From positions 1 to 64,000 of the forward strand of contig JAJRSE010000106.1 in assembly GCA_024278955.1 (NCBI GenBank): a stretch of 64,000 bases of DNA. Direction: 5' to 3'. The number at the start of each line of letters is the position of its first letter. The stretch's first letter is position 1. Source of the DNA: Planctomycetota bacterium (GTDB lineage Bacteria; Planctomycetota; Planctomycetia; Pirellulales; Lacipirellulaceae). Below the pieces are notes generated by a model. The model did not search any database, was not told where the DNA came from, and worked only from the letters and a program-made list of their open reading frames with translations. Below are positions 43,914-52,474 of this stretch, in pieces. The position numbers were made by a program, and so were the translations under genes.

Positions 43914-44882
43914 TCAGAGTTCCCAGCCAGGAACTCGCGCCCGTACCAACTCTGTCAGCCGCAAAAGCGTAGGCACATCAAGCTGCTCGGTCCGCGCGTC
44001 GGGTGCGAAATCCATCTCGGCGAGTATCTCGTCGACTTCTTCCTTCGACTGGTATCCCTTGAGGGCAGCCACGACGTTGGCTCGCAAAAATTTTCGCCGG
44101 TGGATGAATATCGTCTTCACAAACTGGTGAAAAAATCGAAGGTCGGGAACCGCGGCACGTCGCTCCTCGTTGACCACAATCCGAACGATCGCCGAATGAA
44201 CTTTAGGAGGAGGCCAAAAAACGCTAGGGGCCATGACTCGCACAATCTCCGGGTCCGCCTGACATTGCATCCACGCGCTGAGTGCTCCGTAATCCTTCGA
44301 GCGAGGCGAGGCAACAATCCGGTCGCCAAGCTCTTTTTGGATCGTAGCAACCATCGTATGCGGTGTGTACTGGCAGGAAAGCAAATTCGAGAGAATCGGC
44401 GTCGCTATGTTGTAAGGCAAGTTGGCCACCAGCTTCAACCGCCGCCCCGGCGCCTCGGCCAGTTTTTCGCCGAGCGTTTCGAGTACATGCGGATGGAAAT
44501 TATTCTTATTCTTCAACGCATCCTGCTTGAGCATCGTGACGTTGTCGTAGTCGAACAGCAGCTCGCTAGCCAACTCGAAAAGGTGGCCGTCGATTTCAAC
44601 CGTCACGACCGCACCCGCCTTTTGTGCCATCAACGAAGTCAATGCTCCCGTCCCGGTACCAACCTCCAACACGACATCGTCTTGAGTCAAGTCAGCCGCA
44701 TCAACAATCACCTGTTGAAGATTCAAATCAATCAAAAAGTTCTGCCCATGGCGCGTCGCCGGCTGGATGCCGATCTCGCGAAACCGCTGCATCAGAAAAG
44801 TTTTGGTCTGTCGCAACGCGTTCGGCAAAAGCCCGGGCGAAGGTTTCTGTGGTCTTTTATCTTGGGGCATTCGGAGAGGCAT
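43914..44882 (-). CDS. 16S rRNA dimethyladenosine transferase RsmA (KsgA)
   Basis: A 322-aa SAM-dependent methyltransferase. Motifs in order: HGQNFLIDLNLQQVIVD (about 45-61), LEVGTGTGALTSLMAQ (SAM site), VEIDGHLFELA, and the adenine-methylating NLPYN in KLVANLPYNIATPI. The C-terminal helical domain follows. RsmA dimethylates two adjacent adenosines near the 3' end of 16S rRNA in late ribosome assembly. About 40 residues precede the usual start; ATG 44870 would shorten this slightly. Last gene of a long minus-strand series, with ribE 92 bp upstream. Confidence 0.94.
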   Translation of the reverse strand: MPLRMPQDKRPQKPSPGLLPNALRQTKTFLMQRFREIGIQPATRHGQNFLIDLNLQQVIVDAADLTQDDVVLEVGTGTGALTSLMAQKAGAVVTVEIDGHLFELASELLFDYDNVTMLKQDALKNKNNFHPHVLETLGEKLAEAPGRRLKLVANLPYNIATPILSNLLSCQYTPHTMVATIQKELGDRIVASPRSKDYGALSAWMQCQADPEIVRVMAPSVFWPPPKVHSAIVRIVVNEERRAAVPDLRFFHQFVKTIFIHRRKFLRANVVAALKGYQSKEEVDEILAEMDFAPDARTEQLDVPTLLRLTELVRARVPGWEL

Positions 44883-44974
44883 TGGTTGTTAGGCGCTAGG
44901 CGCTGGTTCTATCTGATAAAAAAGAGAATCGAATTCGTGATCGTTCAAACGCTAACCTGCTTGCGGCTAGCGAC

Positions 44975-45577
44975 TCAAAGCTCGCGACTCTCCCACCTCA
45001 TTTGGCGCTCGACATACTTCGCCAAGACGTCGGTTTCTAAATTCACCCGATCGCCAACCTGTTTGGAGCCCAACGTCGTGACGTTCAGCGTATGCGGAAT
45101 CAGCGCGACGCTAAACCGCTCGTCCTCGACGTCGACAAGCGTGAGGCTCACTCCCTCGATTGTAATCGACCCTTTGCTGGCAAGCTGCCGGGAAAGTTCA
45201 CGGGGAATTCCGATCCAAAATGTCGACCACTCCGCTTCGTCAACTCGCTGCTCAACCGCACCAACCGCATCAACATGGCCAGTAACAAGGTGTCCGCCCA
45301 GGGCGTCGCCTACTCGCAAAGAAGTTTCGAGGTTCACATGATCGCCAGCTTGAAGCAAACCAAAGGTCGTCCTTTGCATCGTCTCGGGGCCCGCCTCAAA
45401 AGCGAGGCAGTCTTCCTCGACCGCAACGACCGTCAGGCAACAACCATTGATCGCAATACTATCGCCTACCGCACTGCTACTAGCAACAAGCGAGTCTTCG
45501 ATTTCCAATCGTACACCTGGTACTTGAGGAACAATACGGTGAACCGTCGCCAAGTTTTGAACCAATCCAGTAAACAT
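44975..45577 (-). CDS. Riboflavin synthase alpha chain
   Basis: A 200-aa protein with two similar barrel halves. It begins with the family signature MFTGLVQNLATV; the first half has GDSIAINGCCLTVV and the second LASKGSITIEGVSLTLV, each beginning a lumazine-binding repeat. GGHLVTGHVDAVG sits between. The enzyme dismutates two 6,7-dimethyl-8-ribityllumazine molecules to riboflavin. Other rib genes are not in the window and no FMN riboswitch was seen upstream. Only 9 bp separate it from pssA on the same strand. Confidence 0.94.
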   Translation of the reverse strand: MFTGLVQNLATVHRIVPQVPGVRLEIEDSLVASSSAVGDSIAINGCCLTVVAVEEDCLAFEAGPETMQRTTFGLLQAGDHVNLETSLRVGDALGGHLVTGHVDAVGAVEQRVDEAEWSTFWIGIPRELSRQLASKGSITIEGVSLTLVDVEDERFSVALIPHTLNVTTLGSKQVGDRVNLETDVLAKYVERQMRWESREL

Positions 45578-45586
45578 AAAACGTAC

Positions 45587-46429
45587 CTAGCTGAGCTGTT
45601 TTTTTCGAGAGTGTGCCAAGGCCCAGGCATAACGGAATGCTGGAATGGCCGTGTAGAGGCAACACAAAATGGGGATCGCATACCACCGCACAGTGAGAAG
45701 CACCATCATGGCAACAACAATCGCCACCACCTGAGAGAAACTTTTCTTCCCCCGAAGGATCTGCGTAAATGCGTGAGGATACGGAACCCGCGAAACCATC
45801 AGCAACGCAACCGCGATGGCAAACAGCGGCAAAAGACGTTGCAGCCAATAGTCGTAGCCAGCGAAGCTCTCGTAATTGATTTCTTTGCGCAAAGTGTAAG
45901 AGAGCATCGCCGTGCTCGCAATAACTGCCGCAGCCGCCGGAGAGGGCAAACCTGCGAAAACCCCATGGTCCGATTCGTCGGTTTCAACATTGAATCGGGC
46001 CAAACGCAACACCGCACAACAGGTAAACAAGGCAGCAATCGCCCAGATCGCTTCGCTATGCAAACTAGCAAATTGGGGACACATTTTGACGAGCAATATG
46101 GCCGGCGCAACACCAAAAGAAACAACATCGCAAAGACTGTCGAGCTGCCCTCCAAAATCGCTAGTCGTCCGAGTAATCCTTGCAACATGACCATCAAAGG
46201 TATCGAACAACATGGCCAAAAAAATCAGTGCACCACAAAGCATCAAATTATGGGTAGGATCGATACTAGCAATCAGTTCTCGCGGCGAACCAAGCAGCGG
46301 CGAAGGACCCATCTCAACCATGCCTGGCTTGGCAATCCGAGATGCCACCACAATGGCAAAAAATCCACACACAAGATTGCCCAACGTAAAAAGCGTTGGC
46401 AAAACAGCAATAGCGCGAACTGGTTTCAC
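45587..46429 (-). CDS. CDP-diacylglycerol-serine O-phosphatidyltransferase
   Basis: A 280-aa membrane protein starting at GTG 46429. The CDP-alcohol phosphotransferase motif DG-x2-AR-x8-G-x3-D-x3-D is seen as DTFDGHVARITRTTSDFGGQ then LDSLCD (about residues 76-101), placed after two helices. About eight membrane segments follow. It makes phosphatidylserine from CDP-diacylglycerol and serine in the inner membrane. The phosphatidylserine decarboxylase gene lies immediately upstream, so the pair makes phosphatidylethanolamine. Confidence 0.93.
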   Translation of the reverse strand: MKPVRAIAVLPTLFTLGNLVCGFFAIVVASRIAKPGMVEMGPSPLLGSPRELIASIDPTHNLMLCGALIFLAMLFDTFDGHVARITRTTSDFGGQLDSLCDVVSFGVAPAILLVKMCPQFASLHSEAIWAIAALFTCCAVLRLARFNVETDESDHGVFAGLPSPAAAAVIASTAMLSYTLRKEINYESFAGYDYWLQRLLPLFAIAVALLMVSRVPYPHAFTQILRGKKSFSQVVAIVVAMMVLLTVRWYAIPILCCLYTAIPAFRYAWALAHSRKKQLS

Positions 46430-46452
46430 AGGGCAGGAACTGGAGCTAGAGT

Positions 46453-47382
46453 TTAGGAATTTTTATACCGAGCCATAATCGTGCTGCCCGCCTTAATCTT
46501 CTGGCCGACAACGACTTCAACTTCAACGCTATCGCGAGGCAGGATCAACTCCGTTCGCGACCCTAGCTTAATCATACCAAATTTCTCCCCTCGTTGGACC
46601 TCCTGCCCAGGCTTCAAAATGCAAACAATTCGTCGAGCAATCAGCCCCGAGATCGCCCGAACGGCAAATCGGCGAGAAGAATCTCCAATCTCCTCAAGCC
46701 CGATCCACATGAACTCGTTCCGCAAGGCACTCTCTGGATTCAAGGCATTAAGGAACTCACCCGGCTTGTAGTGCATCGCCACGACCCGCGCATCGCGAGG
46801 CGAGCGGTTGATGTGGACATTGAAAATTGAAAGGAAAATACCGATTCGGATGGCTGGGCCTTCTAGGAAATCATAATGCTCAACTTCCGTAATCTCGGCA
46901 ATCGTACCATCGGCTGGAGCAACGATTGCCTCGTCGTCGCCAGGAATCTGCCGACATGGATCGCGAAAGAAATAGACAACCAACCCCAACATGACCCCAG
47001 GCACAAGAGCCAGCCAAGCCCACGGACTACAAAAGCTAAGCAGAAAAAGCGTAACGACCAGCAAGGGCCAGCCCATGAGTTGCAGCTCAGCCAGTCCCCA
47101 ACGAGCAAAGGGCAGCTTCTCCCGCCAACGAAAAGGATCGTCCTCAAGTGCCCAATGAGCCGTGCAAAGGTTGCAACAGAACTTAAGATCGCGAGGGTCA
47201 AGAATCTCGTGTGGCGCGCCGGTCGTCTCGCCACGGCGAAGCTCGGCCATCCGTCGAACATAACTTCTGTGGAACTTCTTGAGATACCAACGCCTCCAAC
47301 GCCCCCAAAGGAGTTCAATTTGATAGCAGTTCCCGCCGCCAGGCTGCACGCTGCGAATATTTTCTGGGAGTGGGGAGGGCAT
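46453..47382 (-). CDS. Phosphatidylserine decarboxylase proenzyme
   Basis: A 309-aa protein, longer than the short archaeal-type Psd because of a polar N-terminal part (1-105) with a CCNLC segment. Two membrane helices (about 105-140) and the catalytic domain follow: FFRDPCRQIP, IVAPADGTIAEITEV, FLSIFNVHINRSPRDARV and, near the C-terminus, IKLGSRTELILP, where self-cleavage at Gly-Ser would create the pyruvoyl group. It decarboxylates phosphatidylserine to phosphatidylethanolamine. pssA starts 24 bp downstream, a natural two-gene unit. Confidence 0.92.
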   Translation of the reverse strand: MPSPLPENIRSVQPGGGNCYQIELLWGRWRRWYLKKFHRSYVRRMAELRRGETTGAPHEILDPRDLKFCCNLCTAHWALEDDPFRWREKLPFARWGLAELQLMGWPLLVVTLFLLSFCSPWAWLALVPGVMLGLVVYFFRDPCRQIPGDDEAIVAPADGTIAEITEVEHYDFLEGPAIRIGIFLSIFNVHINRSPRDARVVAMHYKPGEFLNALNPESALRNEFMWIGLEEIGDSSRRFAVRAISGLIARRIVCILKPGQEVQRGEKFGMIKLGSRTELILPRDSVEVEVVVGQKIKAGSTIMARYKNS

Positions 47383-47470
47383 CGTGGCTCTATTGTCTCG
47401 ATGAAGAAAAGGTAAAAGGAAATAATGTAAAAAACGCCATTATTTTTCGTGAAGGAACGAGAAGATGTTT

Positions 47471-48925
47471 TTACCCCAGAACCGGGCAAGTATCAAACCA
47501 TTCTCGTCCCTGCTCAAGCATCCACTCACGGCATTCGTCGGGACCCCAAAAACCGGGGTCGTACATCATCAGTGTAGGGCGGTCTTTTTCTTTCCAAGCT
47601 TCAAGAACCGGATCGCAGATGCGCCAGGCGGCTTCGACTTCGTCTGCTCGGGCAAACAGACTTGCGTCGCCTTCCAGTGCATCGAGCAGCAACCGCTCGT
47701 AAGCCTCAGGCATGACGCCACGAAATTCCTTTTGATAGCTAAAGTTCAGATCGGTCTGCCGCATGTGCATTCCCGCGTCAGGCACCTTGGTTTGAAAATG
47801 TATCTGAATTCCCTCGGCAGGCTGAACTTGAATAACCAATCGGTTTGCTTCGCCCAAATCGCTCGGCGTATCGGCAAAGAGCTTATGAGGCGGCGCGTGA
47901 AACTGGATTACAATCTGCGTCGTCCGGCACGACATCGCCTTACCACTACGCAAGTAAAATGGCACCCCCTGCCATCGCCAGTTATCAATCGAAAGCTTGA
48001 CCGCAGCAAAAGTAGCTGTGCGGCTCGTGGACTCCACCCCTTCCGAAGCAGTGTATCCTCGATACTGCCCTCGGAACGTGTCGGTGCTAACCTTTCCAGC
48101 CTCAAGCGGCTGAATTGCGTGCAAAACTTTGACTTTCTCATTGCGAATTGCGTCGGCTTCATATCGCACAGGCGCTTCCATGGCCGTGACCATCAGCAAT
48201 TGAAGCAAGTGGTTCTGAACCATATCGCGAAGCACGCCCGCCTGATCGTAGTAGCCTGCCCTGCTTCCTACGTCGACCGCCTCAGCCACGGTAATCTGAA
48301 CATGGTCAATGTAGTTGCGGTTCCATATGGGCTCAAAAATCGTGTTGCCAAAACGAAGGACCATCAGGTTTTGAACCGTTTCCTTGCCCAGATAGTGGTC
48401 GATACGATAGATCTGGCTTTCGGAAAAAACTTGGTGCGTCGAATGATTGAGTTCCTGGGCACTCGCCAGGTCGGTGCCAAACGGCTTCTCGACGATCACT
48501 CGTCGTGGGCCGTTGGTTTCGTCGGCAAGACCAGACCGACCAAGCTGCTCAATGGCTGGCTCGTAAAAGCGAGGAGCAGTCGCCAAGTAAAAAAGGCGCA
48601 GAGCCGATTCGCCTGCTTCGAGTCCTTCGAGAAATGTGCGCAGCGCCACGAAATCTTCGGTTTTGCCGATGTCGCCCTGGTGGTAGTAGATTTGTTTTGC
48701 AAACTGTTTCCACTTCTCGGCGTCAAAACTCTCGCCAACAAAATCGGCCGTCGACTTGGCCAATTTATTTCTCCACTCCTCGTGCGAAAATTCCGATCGC
48801 GAAAAACCAACCACGCGAATTGGCTCCTCCAATCGTCCCTTGCGAAACAATTGGTACAGAGCCGGAACCAACTTGCGGCTCGTCAAGTCGCCGGAGGCGC
48901 CAAAGATTACTATCGTGTCGGGCAT
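47471..48925 (-). CDS. Glucose-6-phosphate 1-dehydrogenase
   Basis: A 484-aa enzyme. The dinucleotide fold begins at once (TIVIFGASGDLTSRKLVPAL), the conserved VIVEKPFGTDL follows, and the active-site motif RIDHYLGKETVQNL holds the catalytic His and Lys (about residues 172-185). It oxidises glucose 6-phosphate to 6-phosphogluconolactone with NADP. gnd is two genes upstream on the same strand, and an SDR lies between. No separate lactonase gene was recognised. Confidence 0.96.
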   Translation of the reverse strand: MPDTIVIFGASGDLTSRKLVPALYQLFRKGRLEEPIRVVGFSRSEFSHEEWRNKLAKSTADFVGESFDAEKWKQFAKQIYYHQGDIGKTEDFVALRTFLEGLEAGESALRLFYLATAPRFYEPAIEQLGRSGLADETNGPRRVIVEKPFGTDLASAQELNHSTHQVFSESQIYRIDHYLGKETVQNLMVLRFGNTIFEPIWNRNYIDHVQITVAEAVDVGSRAGYYDQAGVLRDMVQNHLLQLLMVTAMEAPVRYEADAIRNEKVKVLHAIQPLEAGKVSTDTFRGQYRGYTASEGVESTSRTATFAAVKLSIDNWRWQGVPFYLRSGKAMSCRTTQIVIQFHAPPHKLFADTPSDLGEANRLVIQVQPAEGIQIHFQTKVPDAGMHMRQTDLNFSYQKEFRGVMPEAYERLLLDALEGDASLFARADEVEAAWRICDPVLEAWKEKDRPTLMMYDPGFWGPDECREWMLEQGREWFDTCPVLG

Positions 48926-49009
48926 GCAAAACCAAAGCGGAAGGGGGAAAGCGGAAAGTCGAGAGCAATTTGCTTAGCGAAAATCTGTTTTTCGCTTTCG
49001 GCTTTTTTT

Positions 49010-49792
49010 CTAAATGGTCATACAGGTATAGCCGCCGTCCACGTAGACTTCAGCTCCCGTAATAAAACTCCCTGCTGAAGGAGAAAGCAAGAGCAATGTG
49101 GCGCCGACAAGCTCCTCAGGCGATCCAAACCGATCCATCGGCGTATGTCGCATGATGTCGGTCACACGTTCGGGGCTGAGAATCTTACGGTTTTGCTCGG
49201 CTGGAAAAAAACCGGGACAGAGGCAATTTACTCGCACTTTATTGGGTGCAAATTCGCGAGCCAAGTTTTTCGTCAGATTCAAAACCGCGGCCTTCGATGC
49301 GGCATAGGTAAAAACTCTCGACAAAGGCAAGAAGCTGGTCACGCTGCCGATGTTAAGAATCGATCCTCCGCCATTCTCGATCATATGCGGCACAAAAACT
49401 TGGCAGGCAATCTGGGTGCTGCCTAGGTTGGTCTTAATGATGTGGTCAAATTCGTCGTCAGAAATCTCCAAGAACGGAGTCGCCGAATTAACGCCCGAGC
49501 CATTGATGAGCACGTCAACTTTTCCTTGCTGCTGAATAACCGTATCGCGAAGCTGCTCGACCGACTCTCGCGAAGTGGCATCAACGGCAACAAACGAGGC
49601 CTTGCCTCCAAGTTTTTCGATTGCCGAAACTCGCTCTTGTCCACGCTCCTCATTGCGACCAGCAACCACCACGTGCGCACCCGCCTGAGCAAGGCCTTCG
49701 CACAACGCGCCACCCAATACGCCAGTACCACCAACCACAACGGCCACTTGACCCTCGAAACCAAAAAGTTGTTTGAGATAATTAGTCGTCAT
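49010..49792 (-). CDS. Short-chain dehydrogenase/reductase
   Basis: From ATG 49792 (260 aa). The cofactor motif VAVVVGGTGVLGGALCEGLA (about 16-35) is a GxxxGxG variant; VLINGSGVNSATP corresponds to NNAG; catalytic Ser in SILNIGSVTS, and Tyr/Lys in FTYAASKAA (Y-x3-K). The C-terminal end has GFFPAEQNRKIL and GAEVYVDGGYTCMTI. The overall style resembles D-mannonate oxidoreductase/fructuronate-reductase-like SDRs, so a sugar acid may be the substrate; this is tentative. It lies between gnd and zwf. Confidence 0.9.
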   Translation of the reverse strand: MTTNYLKQLFGFEGQVAVVVGGTGVLGGALCEGLAQAGAHVVVAGRNEERGQERVSAIEKLGGKASFVAVDATSRESVEQLRDTVIQQQGKVDVLINGSGVNSATPFLEISDDEFDHIIKTNLGSTQIACQVFVPHMIENGGGSILNIGSVTSFLPLSRVFTYAASKAAVLNLTKNLAREFAPNKVRVNCLCPGFFPAEQNRKILSPERVTDIMRHTPMDRFGSPEELVGATLLLLSPSAGSFITGAEVYVDGGYTCMTI

Positions 49793-49861
49793 CAATCACT
49801 CATTTCCACAGGTTACTTCAAAGAAAAATGGCCAACGTTTGACCAACGTCTCAAAAAGGTT

Positions 49862-49892
49862 TGTCATTCGTCATTCAAAGTTCGTCATTCCT
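49862..49892. repeat. CATTCGTCATTC word repeat at the gnd stop
   Basis: TTGTCATTCGTCATTC and GTTCGTCATTCCTCC match the words found before the aminotransferase at 28128-28155. The repeat ends 5 bp from the gnd stop codon. Confidence 0.65.
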
Positions 49893-49896
49893 CCAG

Positions 49897-51342
49897 TCAC
49901 TTCCCGACGGGCTCTTTTCGCAGCTTAATCCACTCGGCATGGAACCATCCGTCTTTGTCGATCCGCTCAAACGTGTGTGCGCCAAAATAATCTCGCTGCG
50001 CCTGAAGCAGATTGGCAGGCAGTCGCTCGCGACGGAGACCGTCGTAGTAAGCCAAAGCGGCTGAGAAAGCGGGCGTTGGGATGCCCAGCTTAGCGGCAGT
50101 CGCAACCACATGCCGCCAGCTGTCCTGGGCATTGTGAATCGCTTCGGTAAAGTAGGGTGCAAACAGCAGGTTTTCGAGTTTCGGATTGACGTCGAACGCT
50201 TCTTTGATCGAGTCGAGGAATACGGCCCGGATAATGCATCCGCCTCGCCAAAGCATCGCACAGTCGCCGAAGTTCAGCGGCCAATCGTGTTCCTGAGCCG
50301 CTTCCTGCAACTGCACAAACCCTTGGGCGTAGCTGCATATTTTGGAAGCAAACAATGCTTGGCGAATTTGCTCGATAAACTCTTTGCGGTCTCCATCGTA
50401 GGTCGACGAGGGACCTTGCAAAGATTTGCTAGCAAGAACACGCGAGTCTTTCATGGCCGACAAACAACGTGCGTAAACGGCCTCGGTCACCAGCGTGCTG
50501 GGGACTCCCAAGTCGAGGGCAAGCTGGCTCATCCATTTGCCTGTGCCTTTGGCGCCGGCACGATCCATGATTTTATCAACCAGAAAGTCATCGGAGTCGC
50601 CGTCTTTGACGCTAAAGATGTCTCGGGTGATTTCGATCAGATAGCTGTCCAGTTCGCCACGATTCCACTCTTCAAAAACGTCGTACAACTCGTCGTTGCT
50701 CAGTCCAAGGGCTTCCTTCATTAGAAAATAGGCTTCGCAGATAAGCTGCATGTCGCCGTACTCGATGCCGTTATGCACCATTTTTACGTAGTGCCCTGCC
50801 CCGCGTGGGCCTACCCATTCACAGCAGGGAATGTCATTGTTCGGACCGACTTTGGCAGCAATCGCTTGGAAGATCGGTTTGACGTGGGGCCAGGCATCGG
50901 GGCTGCCGCCGGGCATCATACTGGGGCCCAGCAAAGCGCCCTCCTCGCCTCCCGAAACTCCAGTGCCGCAATAGAGCAAGCCCTTCTCTTCGACCGACTT
51001 GGTGCGTCGCTCGGTATCGGCGTAGTAGGTGTTGCCCCCATCGACGATAATATCGCCAGGAGAAAGTAGCGGCACAAGCGTGTCGATCAGGCTATCGACT
51101 GCGGGACCCGCCTTGACCATCATCATCACGATCCGAGGCGTTTTGAGCGAGGAAACTAGTTCTTCGACCGTATGGCAACCAACGAACTGCTTTCCTTTGG
51201 CCCGCCCATTGATCAGGTCGTCGACTTTCGAGGTCGTACGATTATGCACGGCTACGCGATAGCCACGGCTTTCGACATTCAGCGCAAGATTTTCCCCCAT
51301 CACGGCGAGGCCAATCAAGCCAAAATCACAGGAATCGGACAT
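49897..51342 (-). CDS. 6-phosphogluconate dehydrogenase, decarboxylating
   Basis: Starting at ATG 51342 the protein is 481 aa, the long-form family length. FGLIGLAVMGENLALNVESR is the NADP fold, VDGGNTYYADTERR and GTGVSGGEEGALLGPSMMPGG are conserved, and the catalytic Lys and Glu are in GAGHYVKMVHNGIEYGDMQL (about 180-199). The all-helical C-domain ends with the substrate-binding tail RRDYFG-like QRDYFGAHTFERID. It makes ribulose 5-phosphate, CO2 and NADPH. With zwf it forms the oxidative pentose phosphate branch. Confidence 0.96.
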   Translation of the reverse strand: MSDSCDFGLIGLAVMGENLALNVESRGYRVAVHNRTTSKVDDLINGRAKGKQFVGCHTVEELVSSLKTPRIVMMMVKAGPAVDSLIDTLVPLLSPGDIIVDGGNTYYADTERRTKSVEEKGLLYCGTGVSGGEEGALLGPSMMPGGSPDAWPHVKPIFQAIAAKVGPNNDIPCCEWVGPRGAGHYVKMVHNGIEYGDMQLICEAYFLMKEALGLSNDELYDVFEEWNRGELDSYLIEITRDIFSVKDGDSDDFLVDKIMDRAGAKGTGKWMSQLALDLGVPSTLVTEAVYARCLSAMKDSRVLASKSLQGPSSTYDGDRKEFIEQIRQALFASKICSYAQGFVQLQEAAQEHDWPLNFGDCAMLWRGGCIIRAVFLDSIKEAFDVNPKLENLLFAPYFTEAIHNAQDSWRHVVATAAKLGIPTPAFSAALAYYDGLRRERLPANLLQAQRDYFGAHTFERIDKDGWFHAEWIKLRKEPVGK

Positions 51343-51401
51343 AGGTTGGTGGTCTTTCGTTTTCAAAGTTCTAAAAAATGAATTGGTGTTGAGGGAGTCT
51401 T

Positions 51402-51461
51402 GGGTTGTGAGTTATGAGTTGCGAGAAAAACGGTCGCGTAGCACCCCGTGACTCGCAACTC
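51402..51461. repeat. GAGTTGCGAG inverted word repeat upstream of gnd
   Basis: GGGTTGTGAGTTATGAGTTG then CGAG, and GACTCGCAACTC 25 bp later, form an inverted repeat ending at the HAD gene stop (51462). Same family as at 38995 and 10808. Confidence 0.65.
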
Positions 51462-52331
51462 TTACCCATCCACTGGCCACGGCGGAGCAGCTGGCAAACA
51501 CTTATTGAATTCCTCTAAAAGCTCTTGCTGATACTCGCCAGCAAAAGTCCCGGCAAAGAAACGGTCGATGCCTTCGTCGAGCAGTCGCTGCCAGCTGGCT
51601 TCTTCGTTGCCAGGGTTGATCGGGAAGAAGAGGCAATCATTTGCCATCGCTGCCTTATGATCGCCCGGCGCATCGCCAAGCATAAGAGACTTGTCTTTCT
51701 CGTACTGCGAGGCAACCGCTAGGGTTTCTTTCTTGTTGCCTGCTTCTTGCCCACAGATTTCGCGAACGAACTTCGCGATTCCATGCTCTTCCCACTCGGC
51801 TTCAAGGGCCGCATTCGGGGTCGCAGAGACAACGAGCATATCGGCAGAATCTGCGAATCGCTCTAGGCAGCTTTTTACATTGGGAAAAGGCGGCACGCCT
51901 CGTACCATCGCCTCGATTGCCTTGTTCACATCGTGCGACCACTCTAACGCTTTGGTAAGATCGGGATCGCCTGTGGCTTCGACCGCCGATGCCAAAGTAG
52001 GATTTCCTGGACGGCTTTCTTGTGCAAGCCAGTTGATCACCCCAGTCAGTTGTGGCACCTGCACGTTGCGTGCCTTCACCTCGGGGCGGCGGCTTAACCA
52101 ATCAAGTTGTTCCACCAAAGCGAGAAAACGGTTACAGCCTCGGCTCTTGGAATACAGATTGACGTACTCCGAAGCCTCGCGGGCATACTTGCTAATGCCC
52201 TGTAGGTCGTAGGTATTAATAAACACAGGAACAAAACACTCTTTGTGTTTTAGTTCCATCGAATCAAAAACACATCCATCGGAATCGATTCCGACAAAAA
52301 ATTCACGCTCAGGAGAGTAGTTTTCAGGCAC
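51462..52331 (-). CDS. HAD-superfamily hydrolase
   Basis: A 289-aa protein starting at GTG 52331. VGIDSDGCVFDSM (near residue 14) is HAD motif I, with the DxD nucleophile pair. LVVSATPNAALE is motif II, and SLMLGDAPGDHKAAMAND is motif III/IV with the Asp pair for magnesium. A large helical cap (about 30-150) lies after motif I. It is probably a phosphatase; the substrate is unknown. It precedes gnd with 119 bp between, so a sugar phosphate is a reasonable but unproven guess. Confidence 0.88.
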   Translation of the reverse strand: MPENYSPEREFFVGIDSDGCVFDSMELKHKECFVPVFINTYDLQGISKYAREASEYVNLYSKSRGCNRFLALVEQLDWLSRRPEVKARNVQVPQLTGVINWLAQESRPGNPTLASAVEATGDPDLTKALEWSHDVNKAIEAMVRGVPPFPNVKSCLERFADSADMLVVSATPNAALEAEWEEHGIAKFVREICGQEAGNKKETLAVASQYEKDKSLMLGDAPGDHKAAMANDCLFFPINPGNEEASWQRLLDEGIDRFFAGTFAGEYQQELLEEFNKCLPAAPPWPVDG

Positions 52332-52474
52332 TGTTATTTCTTGGTTGAGTGTTAGTTAGGGGAACGTACCCCGGGGGTTCCGTTGCTCGTTTTGCAAAAA
52401 TGGAATCTCGTATTTTAGCGAACTTCGCCCTTAACCACAATTGCCTGAAAAGCTTTGGGGTTCTGTAGGCGATC

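Noticed and set aside
43734-45341. 535-aa plus-strand open frame opposite rsmA and ribE
   Set aside because: Antisense shadow of two well-identified genes; basic, low-complexity-like composition, no domain, no ribosome site.
45092-46456. 454-aa plus-strand open frame opposite ribE and pssA
   Set aside because: Antisense shadow; the minus-strand proteins carry full family motifs.
47465-49078. 537-aa plus-strand open frame opposite zwf
   Set aside because: Antisense shadow of glucose-6-phosphate dehydrogenase, which has all expected motifs.
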